Source of the DNA: Pyropia haitanensis
Taxonomy: Eukaryota > Rhodophyta > Bangiophyceae > Bangiales > Bangiaceae
Assembly (NCBI GenBank): GCA_008729055.1
Contig: SDUX01000009.1
Coordinates: 380,806-444,805 of the forward strand
Length of the DNA: 64,000 nucleotides
Direction: 5' to 3'
The notes under the pieces are model-generated. The model was not told the DNA's origin. It made no database searches and saw only the letters and a list, made by a program, of their open reading frames with translations. Each line of letters opens with the position of its first letter. The stretch's first letter is position 1. Below are positions 1 to 12,031 of the stretch, in pieces. The translations under genes and the position numbers were made by a program.

Positions 1-668
1 ACCCGCCGCCGCGCCAGTCGCGGCGGGCGTGACTGGGGTGATGCCCCAGTCCTCCTCCTCCTCCCAGTCCGCCTCTGCTGCTGCTGCACTTGCCACCGCC
101 GCCGCCGCCGCCGTCGCTGCCGCCGCCAATGCTCCTGCCTGCCCGCCCCCAACACCGGGCCGCCGCCCCGACCGCGGCGGCGGGGGCGCCCACCGGCGGC
201 GCGTCGGCACGGTCGCCGACGGCGGCGGCGGCAACGGGGCGGCCGGCGGGGCCGGCGGCGGCGGCGACGTGGCGGCGGCGGCGGCGGGTCGGACCCCGTC
301 GCCGGGCGGGGGCACCCCAAAGTCAATGAGCGCAAAGTCGGTGGAGCACGACGGGGAGCCACCCGCCGGCCGCCGCGACCGCGATGGCGGCGGCGGCGGC
401 GGCAGCGGCGGCGGTGGCGGCGGCGTACCCCAGTCATCCCACGCGCCCCAGCCGCCGTCAGTGGCGTCCGCGTCGGTCGGGGCGAGGGCCAGCGGCGACG
501 GTGAACGGGCGGCGGTGGGCACCGGCGTGGTAGAGGCCGTCGCCACCGTCGCCGCCGCCGCTCGCTGCCGCCGCGGCGCGGGCGCGGCAACACCCCCCGA
601 CAGCGACAGCGGCGGCGCCGGCGCGCGCGCGGTCGGCGGCGTCGCCGCCGCCGCCGCGAGGGGTGGCC

Positions 669-702
<34 letters not shown>

Positions 703-851
703 ACCCGTCGAGCCCGCCGACGAGCACGTGGACGCCGGGCCGGGGAGGCCCCACCCGGGGGGGGGGGTCGCCGACCGCTTGGCCGCGGCGGCCGCCGGGG
801 GGGGAGTGGCAGCACCGGCATGGACCGCCCGGGGGCGGCGCGGGGCGACGG
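1..851 (-). CDS. partial protein with Trp-acidic motifs, C-terminus off window
   Basis: A minus-strand frame read downward from about 851 stays open for roughly 280 codons and leaves the window at base 1, so the C-terminus is missing. Most of it is Ala/Pro low complexity, but it holds clusters unlikely in random GC-rich frames: GGWGAWDDWGT (about 457-425), DFALIDFGVP (about 339-310) and ADWEEEEDWGITP (about 76-33). Tryptophans embedded in acidic patches are known from tails of trafficking proteins such as SCYL1-type pseudokinases and clathrin or COPI adaptor-binding proteins. That comparison is inference; no globular domain is visible. Upstream, a pyrimidine-rich stretch followed by TACCAG at 857-852 could be a 3' splice site, which would explain why no in-frame ATG is seen. 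The opposite strand is also open here but purely low complexity. Confidence 0.35.
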
Positions 852-3800
852 CTGGTACATCATGATGGCGGCGGCGGCGGCGGCGATAAAGGACAGAGGG
901 AAAGACCACCAGCCGGAAGGGGGGGACGGGGACGTGGGAGAGATACGACGAGGGGGAGGGTGCGGAGGAGAGGGGAGGCGCTAAGGATGATGGATGACGA
1001 CGACGGGGGCGGTGGCAGGGTAGCGGCCACCAGAACGTTGGCGGCCGTCGAGGGGACACCCGCGCCCGTCGCCGCTGATCACCCGCCGCCGGCTCGGCGG
1101 CCGACGAAAGAACCCCTCACCTCCCCCCCCCCCCTCCCCCTCCACGCGCCGCCGTCTCGGTGCAGACGGGGGGCGCCGCACTCCCCACCTGGCAGTGACC
1201 ACGACGGCACGCCCTCCGCCCTCCCCCCACCTTTCCCCCCCCCCCCCCCCCCTTCCCCCCGCCCCTTCTTCCCACGCGCACGCCCTGCCGGCGGCGGCCT
1301 GATCCGCGGCGGGCGGGCCCGCTCGCATCCAGCGAGGCGGCGGACGGGCCCGCCCGCATCCCGCGAGGCGGCGGCCGGCGGCGGCGGGTCTCGTGGGGGA
1401 ATATAGGCGGCGCCCGACGCATCGACGCGGGAATCTCGCGCATGGCCGGCGGCAGGCGCCGCCGCAACCCCACTCTTGGCCGAGGGCGCGGCCAGAGGGG
1501 GAAGCAGCGGGGAAGGTAGCTACGGGGGCGGCGCGCCGGGCGGGAGGCGGCGGGCCGCCGATGGATGGCCGCTGCCGCCGGCACACCGCTGGCCACCCAT
1601 TCACAGCCCCCCCCCGCAGCCCACTGCCGCCCGGTGTTCCGACAATGCGAGCGGGATCAGCACACGGATGCGCCGCGCCACCACCTCCCCCCCGCACCCC
1701 CGCCGGGCTCCACAGGACGCCGCCAATGGGAGTGCGGGTGGTGCGGCCGCGGGTTGAAAACCGCACCGGTGCCGCGCCGGCGGCGCTTTGGGATCCGCGT
1801 GGGCGGCACCGCCCCCGTCCCACTGACAGGACGCCGCCGGGCGAGAAGAGATGCTGTATACCTCGCAGGGGGGGGGACGAGCGGCGTCCTCTGAAGCGCG
1901 TGGGGCGCGCACGCGCCAGCGCGTGGGGCGCGCACGCGCCAGCGCGTGGGCTGCCGTCCTACCGGGACTGGCGGCGGCGGATCCGGGGGAATAACACAAC
2001 CAGGCAAGATGCGTCCAAATCAGCTGCAAGCAAGTAAGTGTATTTTAAGCCGTAGATTTACTCCGCAGTATCTCTCAGTCGGCAGCCACTTCGCTCGATC
2101 GCATGGCCTCTTCAGCCGAGCTCGCTCGGCGCGACGGTGGGGCGCGACAATCGGGGGGGGGCGGAGAGGCCCGCCGCCGTGACAACGTCGTGACGACGAG
2201 CCTTGACCTTTCGAGGAAGTGGATGGCTGCGAGTGGCGGCCGCCGCGGGGTGGGTCGCGGTGAGCGCGCTCTCTGCGGCGGCTTACCGTGATTGCGTGGG
2301 GATGGCGGCGTGAGGTAGTCCCGCCACGCCTGCCGCTGTCGGTCCGACTGACTGTCTGTCGGCGATGCTCGTGCCCTTTGTGGTGGGCTAATGCGTACCG
2401 CCGCCATTGTCTCTCTGCCCGCTCCCACCCATGGGGCCGTCGCTGAGGAGTCTTTTGTTTCCCATATTGATCTGGGCCGGGCCGCTCGCCCCAAAGCAGT
2501 TCTCCACTCTATCAACGCGTTGACGGGATAGAGAGCGGGCGGGGGGGTTGGGGAACAGGGTGCAAGGAGGACGCCGCGCCAGCTGCCGCCAGACAACCGG
2601 CCGCCCCGTACGGCTACATGCCCCGTCTACCCGACTGGGAAACCAACCGCCTGCGGTTGCGAGGACAACCACGCCTGACGCGGACCGCCACTGCCACTAC
2701 CCTAGACCGCCCACCGGTGGCTGCGGCCGGGGGGAAGCAAGCCGCGGGGCACTGGTGGCCCCGCCGCCGCCACCATCGCCGCTACCGCCGCCGCCGACGC
2801 CGCCGCCGCCACCACCGTCGTCACTGTGACGGCTGCGGAGAGCACACCGCCTCTGGCGTCGCCGACACGGCCGCCACGAGCGGGCACCGCCGGCGCCGGC
2901 ACCACGCCTCTGTCACCATCCATGCCACTGCCCCCATCAAGCCCCGCGTCTGGTGCCGTGGCGTGCTGCCACTCCACGCGTTCCACCAAGAAAGCGCCCA
3001 CCGCGGGACAACAACCAACGGTGTGTGCCACGGGCGGCCGGCCGCCTACACGCCGATGGTGGGGAGAAGGTGCCTCTGTCCAGCGCGGAAGCAGTTGGGC
3101 GCCACGGCGCCAGTGACTCCTTCCTCCCTCAGCGCGCCGCGCGCGCCGCGTCGCGACGCGCGGGAAGCCCGCGGCGGGGGTCCGCGCGCGGCCTGGCAGC
3201 CTCGTGCGTGCGGCGGCGGCGGCGGTGGGGTGGAGTTGCGCGGCGGCGGCGGCCGCCGTCCGCGCGGGGACCCCTGACAGTGGTGGCACGCGCCGCGCGG
3301 GGTCGGCGCGTGGGTGCGCTTCCATTCTGTTCCCCCCCCCCCGTTGCGGGCTGCGAGCGGCGGCCCTGACAGCGGCCGGAAGGGGGCGCCAGCAGGGGGA
3401 CCGGGCGCAGGCACCCACGTGGCTGCCGCGCGGCAGGCGTGGCAGGGTGCGCGGCCGGGCCGTGTCTTTTCTGTTTCCTCACCGCCGGTGCCGTCGCCGC
3501 GCCTCCTTCTCCCGGCCTTGGTGCGCAGGGGGGCACGCAATCGGCGGCCGAGAAGCGGGGTCACGGGGGGGCGGACGAAGGGGGGGGGGAGGTGGGAGGC
3601 GGGTGGCGACCAGGACCGCGGGTACCCGGCCGGTGTGGCCGCGGCCATCAATTAGGACGCCCGGTCGTTACGTGCGTGTGTGCGCTTCCCATTGGCGGCC
3701 AGTGGTTGTCGTTCGTGTGGCGGTGGCGACGGCGGGGGTGGCGGTGGCCAGCTGCGGTGGCGGTGGGTGCGGGACTCCACCCGTCCAGTTTGCCCGGGTG

Positions 3801-5628
3801 GCAGGTCCGCAGGCTGCAAGGTCCTGCTTTTCGTTCACTCTTGCTACTAAATTGGGCGTGTGGCCGGATGGGGCTGCCCGTCGGCCCCGTCGGGTTGTGT
3901 CAAGCAGAAGAGAGGAACCAGCGAAGGCTGGTGCCTCGTGTGTTTGGAAACCGACCGACAGGTTGAGGAGAGGCTTGCGCTTGACCAAAGAGAACAGCCA
4001 CTTACACACTCTGCCAGTGCGTGCTGCCTCAGCAATCAACAGTACACGGAAAGGATTTCTACGCGCTACAAAACCCCCCTCCTTCAGTGGCGGTGCCGTG
4101 CTCTACGCCAGCTGTGCAGGCTGTGGGGCTCGAGGACCATGGTCCAACTACACGCAGTCGGGCCGCTCGGCCACGACAATGGTCCCACTTGTTGCGGCCA
4201 ACGATGACAATTGCATGGCTCGACAGGCAGGGACGCGCGTGCTGGCATGGCACGGCAAGCGCTAGCAGACCGCCCCCACAGACTAAAAAAAAACCTACGG
4301 CCGGCCACCGCGTGATCAGTCGGGTCGGCCCCGCAGGCACGGGGTGTCAGCCGTTGACCCTCCCCACACCAGCGCTGCTGGCGGCTCCCCCGGCCGCGGG
4401 TGCCAATGCGAGAGGCGTCTGGGCGGTCCGCGGCGGGGCGGCGCCCGCCGAGCGGCCCCTCCCGCCCACCCCCCCCCCCAACGGCAGCGTGCGAGGGCGG
4501 GGACGACGACGCAACACGCGCCACGGCGGGGCACGCTGCGGCGGCGGCCACCCGTCCGTGTCGCGGGCCGGCAGGTTCCACCGGGGGGGTCGAATGGCCA
4601 GTCGGCCGCCCGCCCCGCAAAGTCCGACGTGGCGGTGCGTCGGAGTGGCGGGAGATGAGGGGGGGGGAGGAGGGAATCCCCCCCCCCTTCGCCCCCCACC
4701 CCCTCGCCCCCCGTCCATCTCAAAAGAGGATGGGTGGGTGGAGTGCCCGTCACCGCGGACCCGTGGGGCCGTGGCCCCCACGACAGCCACTTTGCTGCCG
4801 TCCGCCTCCGGCACGGCATGGCGGTGGCGGCAGCGTGGCGGCGGCGGCGGCGGCGGCGGCGGCCGCCGCCGCGGGTCTCGTTGGCGCCGCCACGGGGCGC
4901 TGCCTGCGCACGCCGACCCTGGGTGAGCCGCCGCGCCGCCCCACTCTTCCTCCCCGCGAACGGTCGCCCGCCCGCCGCACCCGCCGCACCCGCCGTACCC
5001 GCCGCACCCGTCCCACCCCACCCGCCTTACCCGCCGCACCGGTTCCGCCCCTCCCGCCTGGCCAGCCCGCCGCCGCTGCAGCCGCCGCTGCAGCCGCCGC
5101 TGCGGCCGCCGCTTCGGCCGCCGCTGCCTCCGCCGCAGTTGCTGGTGCCGCCAGCGCTGGTGCCGCCGGCGCTGGTGCCGCCGGCGCTGGTGACACCGTA
5201 GCGGGTACCGCCAGCGCTGGTGCCGCCGTCGCTGGTGCCGCCGTCGCTGGTACCGCCACGATTGTTGCGACGCCGCCGCGCCGGGCGTGGCGCGTATCCG
5301 TCCTGGTCGCACCACCCGCCGCCGCCGCCGCCTCGTACCAACGGACCAGCGTGTACCGGCCGCCGCGTCGGGCCCCCCCCCCCCCCCCTCCACGCGCGCG
5401 CGAATTGCCCAGGGGGCTCACACGGCGCCAGTCGCGCGCCGCGGGTTGCGCCACGGTCGCTGGTACACTCTTTAAGAGCCAGGCAGCGTCGGCTGGGACA
5501 AGTGCGGTCGGTGGTGGTCAAGCCTAGCTCACACGCGCCTCCAGCCTCTCCTCCCTCTCATGGATAGGCGACGCTACCAGTCCCCTGCCACCTCCACACC
5601 TCCGCAGCGGAGACGGTGGCACGCCGCC
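852..5628. other. GC-rich stretch without a recognisable gene
   Basis: Several frames stay open on both strands only because stop codons are rare in this composition. None gives a recognisable domain, and the translations are Arg/Pro/Gly/Ala low complexity. The DNA has C and G runs and imperfect GCC microsatellites. A GTAAGT donor-like sequence lies near 2034-2039 on the plus strand. Positions 1910-1945 hold a short direct repeat (GCGTGGGGCGCGCACGCGCC, about twice). The 3' end would include the promoter and 5' UTR of the beta-propeller gene at 5629. Confidence 0.5.
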
Positions 5629-6740
5629 ATGGGCGTAACCCTGACCTCCGCCGCCGTGGCGGCAGCGACGGTGGTGGCTGCCGCTTCTGCGGTGCCGTGG
5701 GCGGCGGCGCTACCCCCCCCCCCCCCCCCCCCACCTTCTTCCCCCCACAGCCGGCCGTGTCGCCGGCTTGGATCTTCCCCCGCCCCGCCGAGCCGGTGCG
5801 GCTGGCGAGCGCCAACTTTGCCGAGGGCCCCCTCCCCTACCCCGCCGCGGGGGTGGTGCTCTTCACCGACATCCCACGGTCCAAGGTTCTCGCGTACCAG
5901 CCCGACACGGGCAAGACGAGCACCTGGTGGGGAGACTCGGGCGGCGCCAACGGCCTTGCGTGGGCGCCCGACGGGCGGCTGGCGGCGTGCCAGCACGGCA
6001 AGCGGCGGATTGTGCTCGTGTCGCCCAAAGACCCGAAGCGCAGAGAGGAAGTCCTCGTCGACCGGTACCGCGGGAAGCGGCTCAACAGCCCAAACGACAT
6101 GGTCTGGGACGCCGCCGGCGGGCTCTACTTTACCGACCCGCCGTACGGTCTGCGGCGGCAAGACGAGGACCCGGCCAAGAAGCTCCGCTTCAACGGCGTC
6201 TACTACCTGCCGCCACGGGCGCGGGGCCAGTCGGTCGCCGCGTGGCGGCAGCGGCTGACGCTCATTGACGACCGGCTGCCGCGTCCCAACGGGGTGGCCC
6301 TCCTCGACGGCGCGCTGCTCGTGGGCGACTCGGCGCTGGGCGGCTGGTTTGCGTACCGCCGCGTCGGCGATCGGGGCCCGGGCGTCCGCGGCTTCCGGCA
6401 ATACCTGCCCGCCAAGGCGGGGTGGGAGCGCCGCCACCTCCTCACGCCCCGGGCGGCCACGCCACAGGCCGCGGCCTCCCAGAGAAAGGGGGTTCAGCGG
6501 AAGCGAAAGGTGCCGTCGGGCGTCGATGGCCTAACGGTCGTGCCTGCAAAGGGCGCCAAGGGCGATCGTGTTTACGCGAGCGGCGTGGGCGGGGTGTGGG
6601 TGATGGACGAGAAGCTCCGCGGGCTGGGGCTGTTCCCGACGCCGGGCCGCGCGCGGCAGGTGACCAACGTGGCCGTAGGGGGGCAGTGGCTGTACATGAC
6701 CACCAATGAGGGGCTGTGGCGGGTGAAGATATCGGGGTAG
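5629..6740 (+). CDS. secreted SMP-30/gluconolactonase/LRE-like six-bladed beta-propeller, frame broken at a C20 tract
   Basis: The domain matches the SMP-30/gluconolactonase/LRE family, metal-dependent lactone hydrolases. Family marks are the metal-site Glu in FAEGPLPYP, GGANGLAWAPDG, the Asn/Asp pair in LNSPNDMVWD, YFTDPPYG, LPRPNGVALLDG and a last blade GVDGLTVVPAKG. The start at 5629 is chosen because it has a textbook context (GCCGCCATGG) and opens a good signal peptide, MGVTLTSAAVAAATVVAAAS, followed by poly-Pro. The signal-peptide frame and the enzyme frame differ. They meet at a run of 20 C (5713-5732) and become one frame if the run holds 21 or 18. The sequence after it ends CCCCCCACAG, so an intron acceptor is a second possibility. 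A shorter start at 5616 in the enzyme frame would remove the signal peptide. Secretion is inferred; the substrate is unknown. Confidence 0.8.
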
Positions 6741-7722
6741 GGAGGGGGGGGGGGTGCGAGCCGCGTGTGCCCGCCGTGCACGGGACAGGGCGAGCCGCGT
6801 ATCCCAGACGGGCGCAGGATGTCTTTTAAGTTAATGTAGTTCTTCGTACACGCTGCCACCACTTGCCCCGCGACGTAGCCGGTGTGCCTGCCACGGAGGC
6901 ACGCCCGCCAACTGCGCCGGCGAGGGAGACGCGCGCGCCCACTGAGGGACGTTCTGCGTGTCGCTCTTCTCTGAGTCCTGGCGGTGGCCACCCGAACAAT
7001 GGCACGCGCGAGCTGCTCTGGCGCACGGTCACGGGGTTGGTGGCCAAGCGTAGCGCTTCTCCTGCGACAGCCACCACACAAGGGGCGCACGACAGAGATC
7101 ACGCCTTGACCTCGCCTCCCGTCCCTGCTCGGCCTGCACCAGGGTGGCCCGCCTCCTCTCCTCCAACCCGCCTCTCTCGCACCCGCCCCCCCCCCCACCC
7201 GTCCCCGACTCGCCCACCAGGCTCCCGCCCGCCCTCCAAAGGACCGCGGTGAGGGCGGGCGGACGTCCCCTTCTGACCCTCGGCACCGCCGCTGACCACC
7301 GTCCCCGCCGGCAGCCCGTCTCCCGCCGCCACCGCCTGCCGCCTGCCACTCGCCGCAAGGCCCGCGCGGCGGTCGCGGGGGTGCGCGGCCTGCCAACACG
7401 GGGCGGAAGAGGGGAGACGGCGGCGCCGTCAGTTCCGGTGGTGGGGGGGGGAGCCTAGCCTGGCGGGCGGGGGCGCCCCCTTTCGTCCCTCTTGCGGCAC
7501 CACTGGCGCACGGTGCAGGGCGGGTGCCGCGACGGTGGAGCCCCCACCGTCGACACCCGCCGCGCCGCGCGGCGTGACCCGTGCCGCACCCAAAGCGGAG
7601 CGTCAACCGCCGCCGCCGCTGCCGTCGACGCCGCCGTGGCGCCGAGGCGCACAACCAGACCCCACGACCCCACCTCGCCTCCCTCCCCCCCCTCCCCTCA
7701 ACAGGCTCTCGCCGCGCGCCCC
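6741..7722. other. convergent intergenic region
   Basis: This lies between the stop of the beta-propeller gene (+) and the stop of the RRP46-like gene (-), so it should hold both 3' UTRs. Open frames here are low complexity and antisense to one another. I see no domain, no RNA gene and no repeat beyond short C and G runs. Confidence 0.5.
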
Positions 7723-8666
7723 TCAAACGGCTTCCCCCCCCGTAGACAGCCGCTCCTCCACCGCCGCCCGCATCGCCGCGGCCGCCCCGCCCGCCGCCTC
7801 GGCCGCCGCCGCCAGCGCCGCGCCGTACGCCGCCCGCGGGAGGAGCCGCCCGGCCACATGGGTCGCCACGTACGTCGCGTCCGCCCCGCCGCCCACTCCA
7901 CCGGCGGCGGCCAGCGGAGGCGGCGGCGGCGCCAGCGCCGCGACCGTCACCACCGCCGTCGCGGCGGCCGCCTCCTCGACCGTCGGGTCCACCCACAGCT
8001 CGCCACCGCCGCCGCCGTCGGCGCGCGTGGCGGCGCGCGCCGCGACGCTCCCCGCCGCCAGTACCCCCCGCAGCGGCACGCCCGCGTCGATGAGCGCCGC
8101 GGCCGCCGCGTTGACGACGGCCGCCTCCACCCCCCCCCCGCCCGCGGTCACCACGTGGACGGCCACGGAGATGGCCGCGCGCGGGTGGGCAGACAGGAGC
8201 ACCACCGCCTGCAGGGCGGCCGCCAGCCGCCCCTCCGCCGCCCGGTCCGCGACGACCGCGTCCCAGGCCGGGGCGGCGGCCGGGTCACCGGCGGCACCCC
8301 CCCCCCCCCCCCCCCCCCCCACACCCCACCCGCCCGTACCGACGCGACCAGCCGCCCGCCGGGCGTGCCCGCCGCCGCCGCCGCGGACCGGACGGTGACG
8401 GCGAGCACCGCCGCGTCGGGCACCTGCCGTGCGGGCGGGCAGTCGGCGGGGCCAATGACCGCGGCGGTGACGGTGGTGGCGCCAAGCGACCACCGGCAGC
8501 TGCCGTCGGCGGTGGCGTGCCAGCCCAGCTCAATGGTCGGCGCTCGCGCCGTGGCGGCCGCGCGGCCGTCGCGGCGGCGGCCGTCGGTGCCGGGGGGGGG
8601 AACCGCCGTGGGCACGACGGCGGCGGGAGAAGCCGGGGCGGCGGCTGCCGCCGTGGTGACTTCCAT
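7723..8666 (-). CDS. RRP46: exosome complex RNase PH-fold subunit, RRP46-like, frame broken at a C24/G24 tract
   Basis: Two minus-strand frames together give one RNase PH-fold protein of about 310 residues. The N-terminal frame (from ATG 8666) has DGRRRDGR, then ADGSCRWSLGATTVTAAVIG and GPADCPPARQVPDAAVLAV, the usual DGR...DGS...G-T-V...GPA series. The C-terminal frame has HPRAAISVAVHVV, NAAAAALIDAGVPLRGVL and LWVDPTVEE, the second half of the fold. Overall order resembles RRP46 (EXOSC5) more than RRP41 or MTR3, a ring subunit of the RNA exosome that is normally non-catalytic. The halves meet in a run of 24 C on the plus strand (8297-8320). One more base, or two fewer, joins them. An alternative ATG at 8807 adds low-complexity residues and is less likely. 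The gene converges with the upstream beta-propeller and diverges from the PH-pseudokinase. Confidence 0.75.
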
Positions 8667-9465
8667 GGGGACAAAGTGCGTGGCCCAGAGGTGGGAGGTG
8701 GTGAGAGGACAAAGGGGAAAGTGGATGAGAGGTTGAAGGGCAGGGGAGGGCGGAGGGCGCGACGCCGGACAAAGTGCTCTGGGGATGGGGATGGACGTGT
8801 CCCGCAAGCGGCACTCGCCTTGCCGTCGTGCACGAGAGACCCCGGTCGGTTCGGGCGTGAACTGTGCTGAAAGCCTGAAAACGTGGTCGAGAACGCGATG
8901 CTCGTGGAAAAAGTGCTCGCAGGAATGTAATCAATGAACAAAGTGGTATGAATAATTTCGGTATACATAAGTTCTTGTAATCTACAGCAGTTCACTGAGA
9001 GTTGCATCCCTGATCAAGACGCTTTTGTTATGGAAGCAGCCACGTTCGCGGTGATGTGGAAGGAATGGACACGACCCCACGTGTCTGCCACCGAGTCGGC
9101 GCAGACCAAGGCGGCCACCCACAAGTCCGACCTCGACGCCGGGTCCCGCCCGGCTCCACACGTCAGTCGGTCCCCCCATGCGGGGGCGCTTCCGCCGTTG
9201 ACAGCCACCAGCCGAGCCGGACCCCCCCCCCCTCGTTTCCGCTGCAGGGCGGTGCGACCCACGGCGGACCCCCAACGCGACGCGGCGGGCGCCCCCCCCC
9301 CCTCCCCCCCCCCCCGCCGCCCTCCCCCCACCGTCGCACCCCCCCCGCGTGGCCACCAGCGCCCCCCCTCTGGCGGCCGGCCGCCGCCGGTGGCCACCGC
9401 CGCGGGGGTGCGCGCGCCGGCAGCGGTGGGGTGGCGACGCGGCCGAGCCGCCCCGCCCCGGTGAC

Positions 9466-9502
<37 letters not shown>

Positions 9503-9548
9503 CGCCTGCCCGCCCGTGGCGTGGTCGGCGCCGTCGCCACTGGCCATA

Positions 9549-9587
<39 letters not shown>

Positions 9588-10251
9588 CGCACGTGGCTGC
9601 CAGCCGCGCCGGCGGGCGGCGGGCGGCCGCGGCGGCGGCGCCCGCCGCCCACCCGGCCGGCGGCGTTGGCCGCCGCGCGGGGCGGGCCGGCCGGCGTGGC
9701 CGCCGCCGCCCGCGCGGCGGCACTGTCGGCGCGGCCGCCGCGCGGCCGCCGCGCGGCCGCCGCGCGCGCGCGGGGTGGCGGACCCGGGGGGGGGGGGGGG
9801 AGCCGCCGCCACCGCGACGCGGCAAGCGCGGCGGCCGCCGCCTGGCGGTTGGGGGCGTCGGCGCGCCGCGGACGGGGGGGGGGTGGGGCGTCGGTGGGGC
9901 CGCCCCCAACCCTCCCCCCGCTGGCTACCACCACCCCGCCCCGCCCTGTGCGCAGCTGAGAGTTTGGGCGCTGGGCCGCGCTCCCCCCCGGCCGTCGTCG
10001 CCCGCCGGCGCTCGCCCGCACCGCCGTGCGCCGTCGCCCACTGCGGCGACTACCGGCCCCTCCCCTTTTTTGTTGCTCTGCGCTATCCCACGCCTGGCTC
10101 CCTCTTTGCGCTTCTCACCCCTTTTTCCTCCCGGCGCGTCTTTGCTCTACCCACCCCCCCCCCCCCTCCCCCCCCCCCTTCTTCCCCCTCCCCCCTCCCC
10201 CCCCCCTTCTTCTCCCCCCCCCCCTCCCCCGCCCTGCAGGCCCCCGCCGCC
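8667..10251. other. divergent intergenic region, GC microsatellites and pyrimidine tract
   Basis: This separates the divergently transcribed RRP46-like gene (-) and PH-pseudokinase (+), so it should hold both promoters. Long open frames (for example 9014-10021 minus) are Gly/Ala/Pro low complexity with no domain. GCC-type microsatellites occupy about 9465-9600. Just before the kinase start, 10145-10235 is an almost pure pyrimidine tract ending in CCCTGCAG, which could be a core-promoter tract or a 5' UTR splice acceptor. Positions 8870-9010 are notably AT-richer. Confidence 0.5.
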
Positions 10252-11512
10252 ATGACCACCCACCTGCGCCACGCGCCCGAGCCGCTCGCCGCGACCATCC
10301 CCGTCCGCCACTCGCGGCTTGCGCCGCGGACGCCGACGCTCCTGCGGCTGGTCGGGTCGTCCCTGACGGGCGCCCCCCCCCCCCCTCCCACACGCTCGTC
10401 GCGGCGGCGGCGGTGGCACCCGCGTGGCGGCTGTGCCTCCTCGACGCGGCCGTGTCGGGCAAGCCCCGCGGCTTGACCATCCACATCCGCACCGCGACGC
10501 GGGCGGTGCGGCTGGCCATGCCCACGGAGGACGCGTACGGCACGTGGCTGCTCGCGCTGGTCGCCGCCACCAGCTGGCGCGTCGACGCGTACTACGCGCT
10601 GACGGGGGCGGCCGCGGATGGCGGTGGTGGGGGGGGGGGGGGGGTGCCGCCGCCGGTGGCGCCGGCGTCGGCGGCACCGACGTGGCGCGGGAGGGGGTGT
10701 GCCGTGACACGGGCGAGCCCGTTGCGGTGACGGTGCTCGCGCGGGCGCAGGCCAACCCGCGGGTGGCGGGCATGGTCGCCCGTGAGGCCCACATGGCACG
10801 CACCCTCCCGCCGTGCCCGTATGTCGTGGGCGTCCTCGACGTCTTTGAGAGCCCCTACAGCGTGTCGATTGTGCGCGAGGCGGTAGCCGGTGGCAACCTG
10901 CTCAGCGTCCTCGGCCGGGTGCGGCGGCTGCCCGAGGCGGACGCGAAAAAGCTGATGCGCCGCGTCCTCGGCGCGCTCGCCCACCTCCACGCGCACGGCG
11001 TGGTGCACCGGGACATCCGCGCGGAGAATGTGGTGTTTGGCGCCGAGGGCGTCCTGTCGTCCGCCATGGTCGCCCTCACCTCCCTCACCGTCTATGCCGA
11101 CGGTGGCCACCCGGCGGGCGTCGACCACTGCCTCACCGACGCGGTCGGCACGCCCCACTGCGTGGCGCCAGAGATTGTCGAGCGCGAGCCGTACGGCCTG
11201 CCCGTCGACGTGTGGGCGGCGGGGGTGCTCGCCTACACCGTCCTGTCGGGCCGGTACCCGTTTGTGGGCAACGACGCGGCCGAGACGCTCGAGGCGATTC
11301 GGCGGGGGCGCGTCTCGTTCCCGGGGGCGGGCTGGGGGGGGGTGGGGGGGGACGCCCGCGCCCTCATCCGGGGGATGCTCCGCGCCGACCCGGGCAAGCG
11401 CGTGACGGTGGCGGGCGCGCTGGCACACCCGTGGTTTTGGGAGGAAGAGGAGGGGGGGGGGGGGGAGGAGGAAGAGGGAGGCGTCGGGTCCACTATCCTG
11501 ACGGAAGGGTGA
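10252..11512 (+). CDS. PH-domain protein kinase-like protein, probable pseudokinase, two homopolymer frame breaks
   Basis: Three plus-strand frames read in succession as one protein. The start ATG (GCCGCCATGA) gives MTTHLRHAPEPLAATIPVRH and a PH-like sheet ending ...AVRLAMPTEDAYGTWLLALV. A CAMK-like kinase fold follows. The breaks are at C13 (10373-10385) and G16 (10629-10644); each is repaired by one extra base. Kinase marks: VAVTVLAR where the beta-3 Lys of VAIK should be (Thr here); a plausible helix-C Glu in REAHMA; HGVVHRDIRAENVVF in the catalytic loop (HRD kept, the usual Lys is Arg-Ala); LTVYADGGHP where DFG is expected; then GTPHCVAPEIVE and DVWAAGVLAYTVLSGRYPF. With neither the ATP-anchoring Lys nor a canonical DFG, a scaffold or allosteric role at membranes is more likely than catalysis. 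This is inference. An acidic-Gly tail ends the protein. Confidence 0.7.
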
Positions 11513-11961
11513 GGGGCGGGTTGGGGAGGGGCGGGGGGGGGGGGGGGGGGGGGAGGGAGGGAGGGCGCGACGGCGGCGGCGGCGGCGGCGGCGGCAGGAA
11601 CCTGTTGATAGCGAGGAAGGAGAGGTGGCACGCCCACCGCACGCGCTGGCACCCAGAGGTGGGCGGAGAGCGGGGGGCGGGTCGCCGCTGCCGCCGCCGC
11701 GGCCGCGCGTGTGCCGCGGCCGCCCGTCGGGGGCACTTTGCCACGGCGGCCGCCGCGGCACGCCGGGTGGGCGCTGGGCGGCCGGCGCGGCCGGCGCGGC
11801 CGACGCGGGTCGGGCGGCCGACGGCGCGGGCGGGGTGGCCCCCCGCCCACGCGGCGGGTCGGCGGATGGGGCTGCCGCGACGGCCGCGCGGGCGCGTCGG
11901 ACGGGAGCGCCGCGCGCACGCCGCGCACGCCCCGGGGGTGCGGCCGGCCTGACCGCCATCC

Positions 11962-11996
<35 letters not shown>

Positions 11997-12000
11997 GCCG

Positions 12001-12031
<31 letters not shown>

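Noticed and set aside
2030..2040. A consensus GTAAGT donor on the plus strand
   Set aside because: No convincing coding exon ends there and no matching acceptor-exon pair was found.
9014..10021. A 335-codon minus-strand frame between RRP46 and the pseudokinase
   Set aside because: Gly/Ala/Pro low complexity without motifs; it lies in the shared promoter region.
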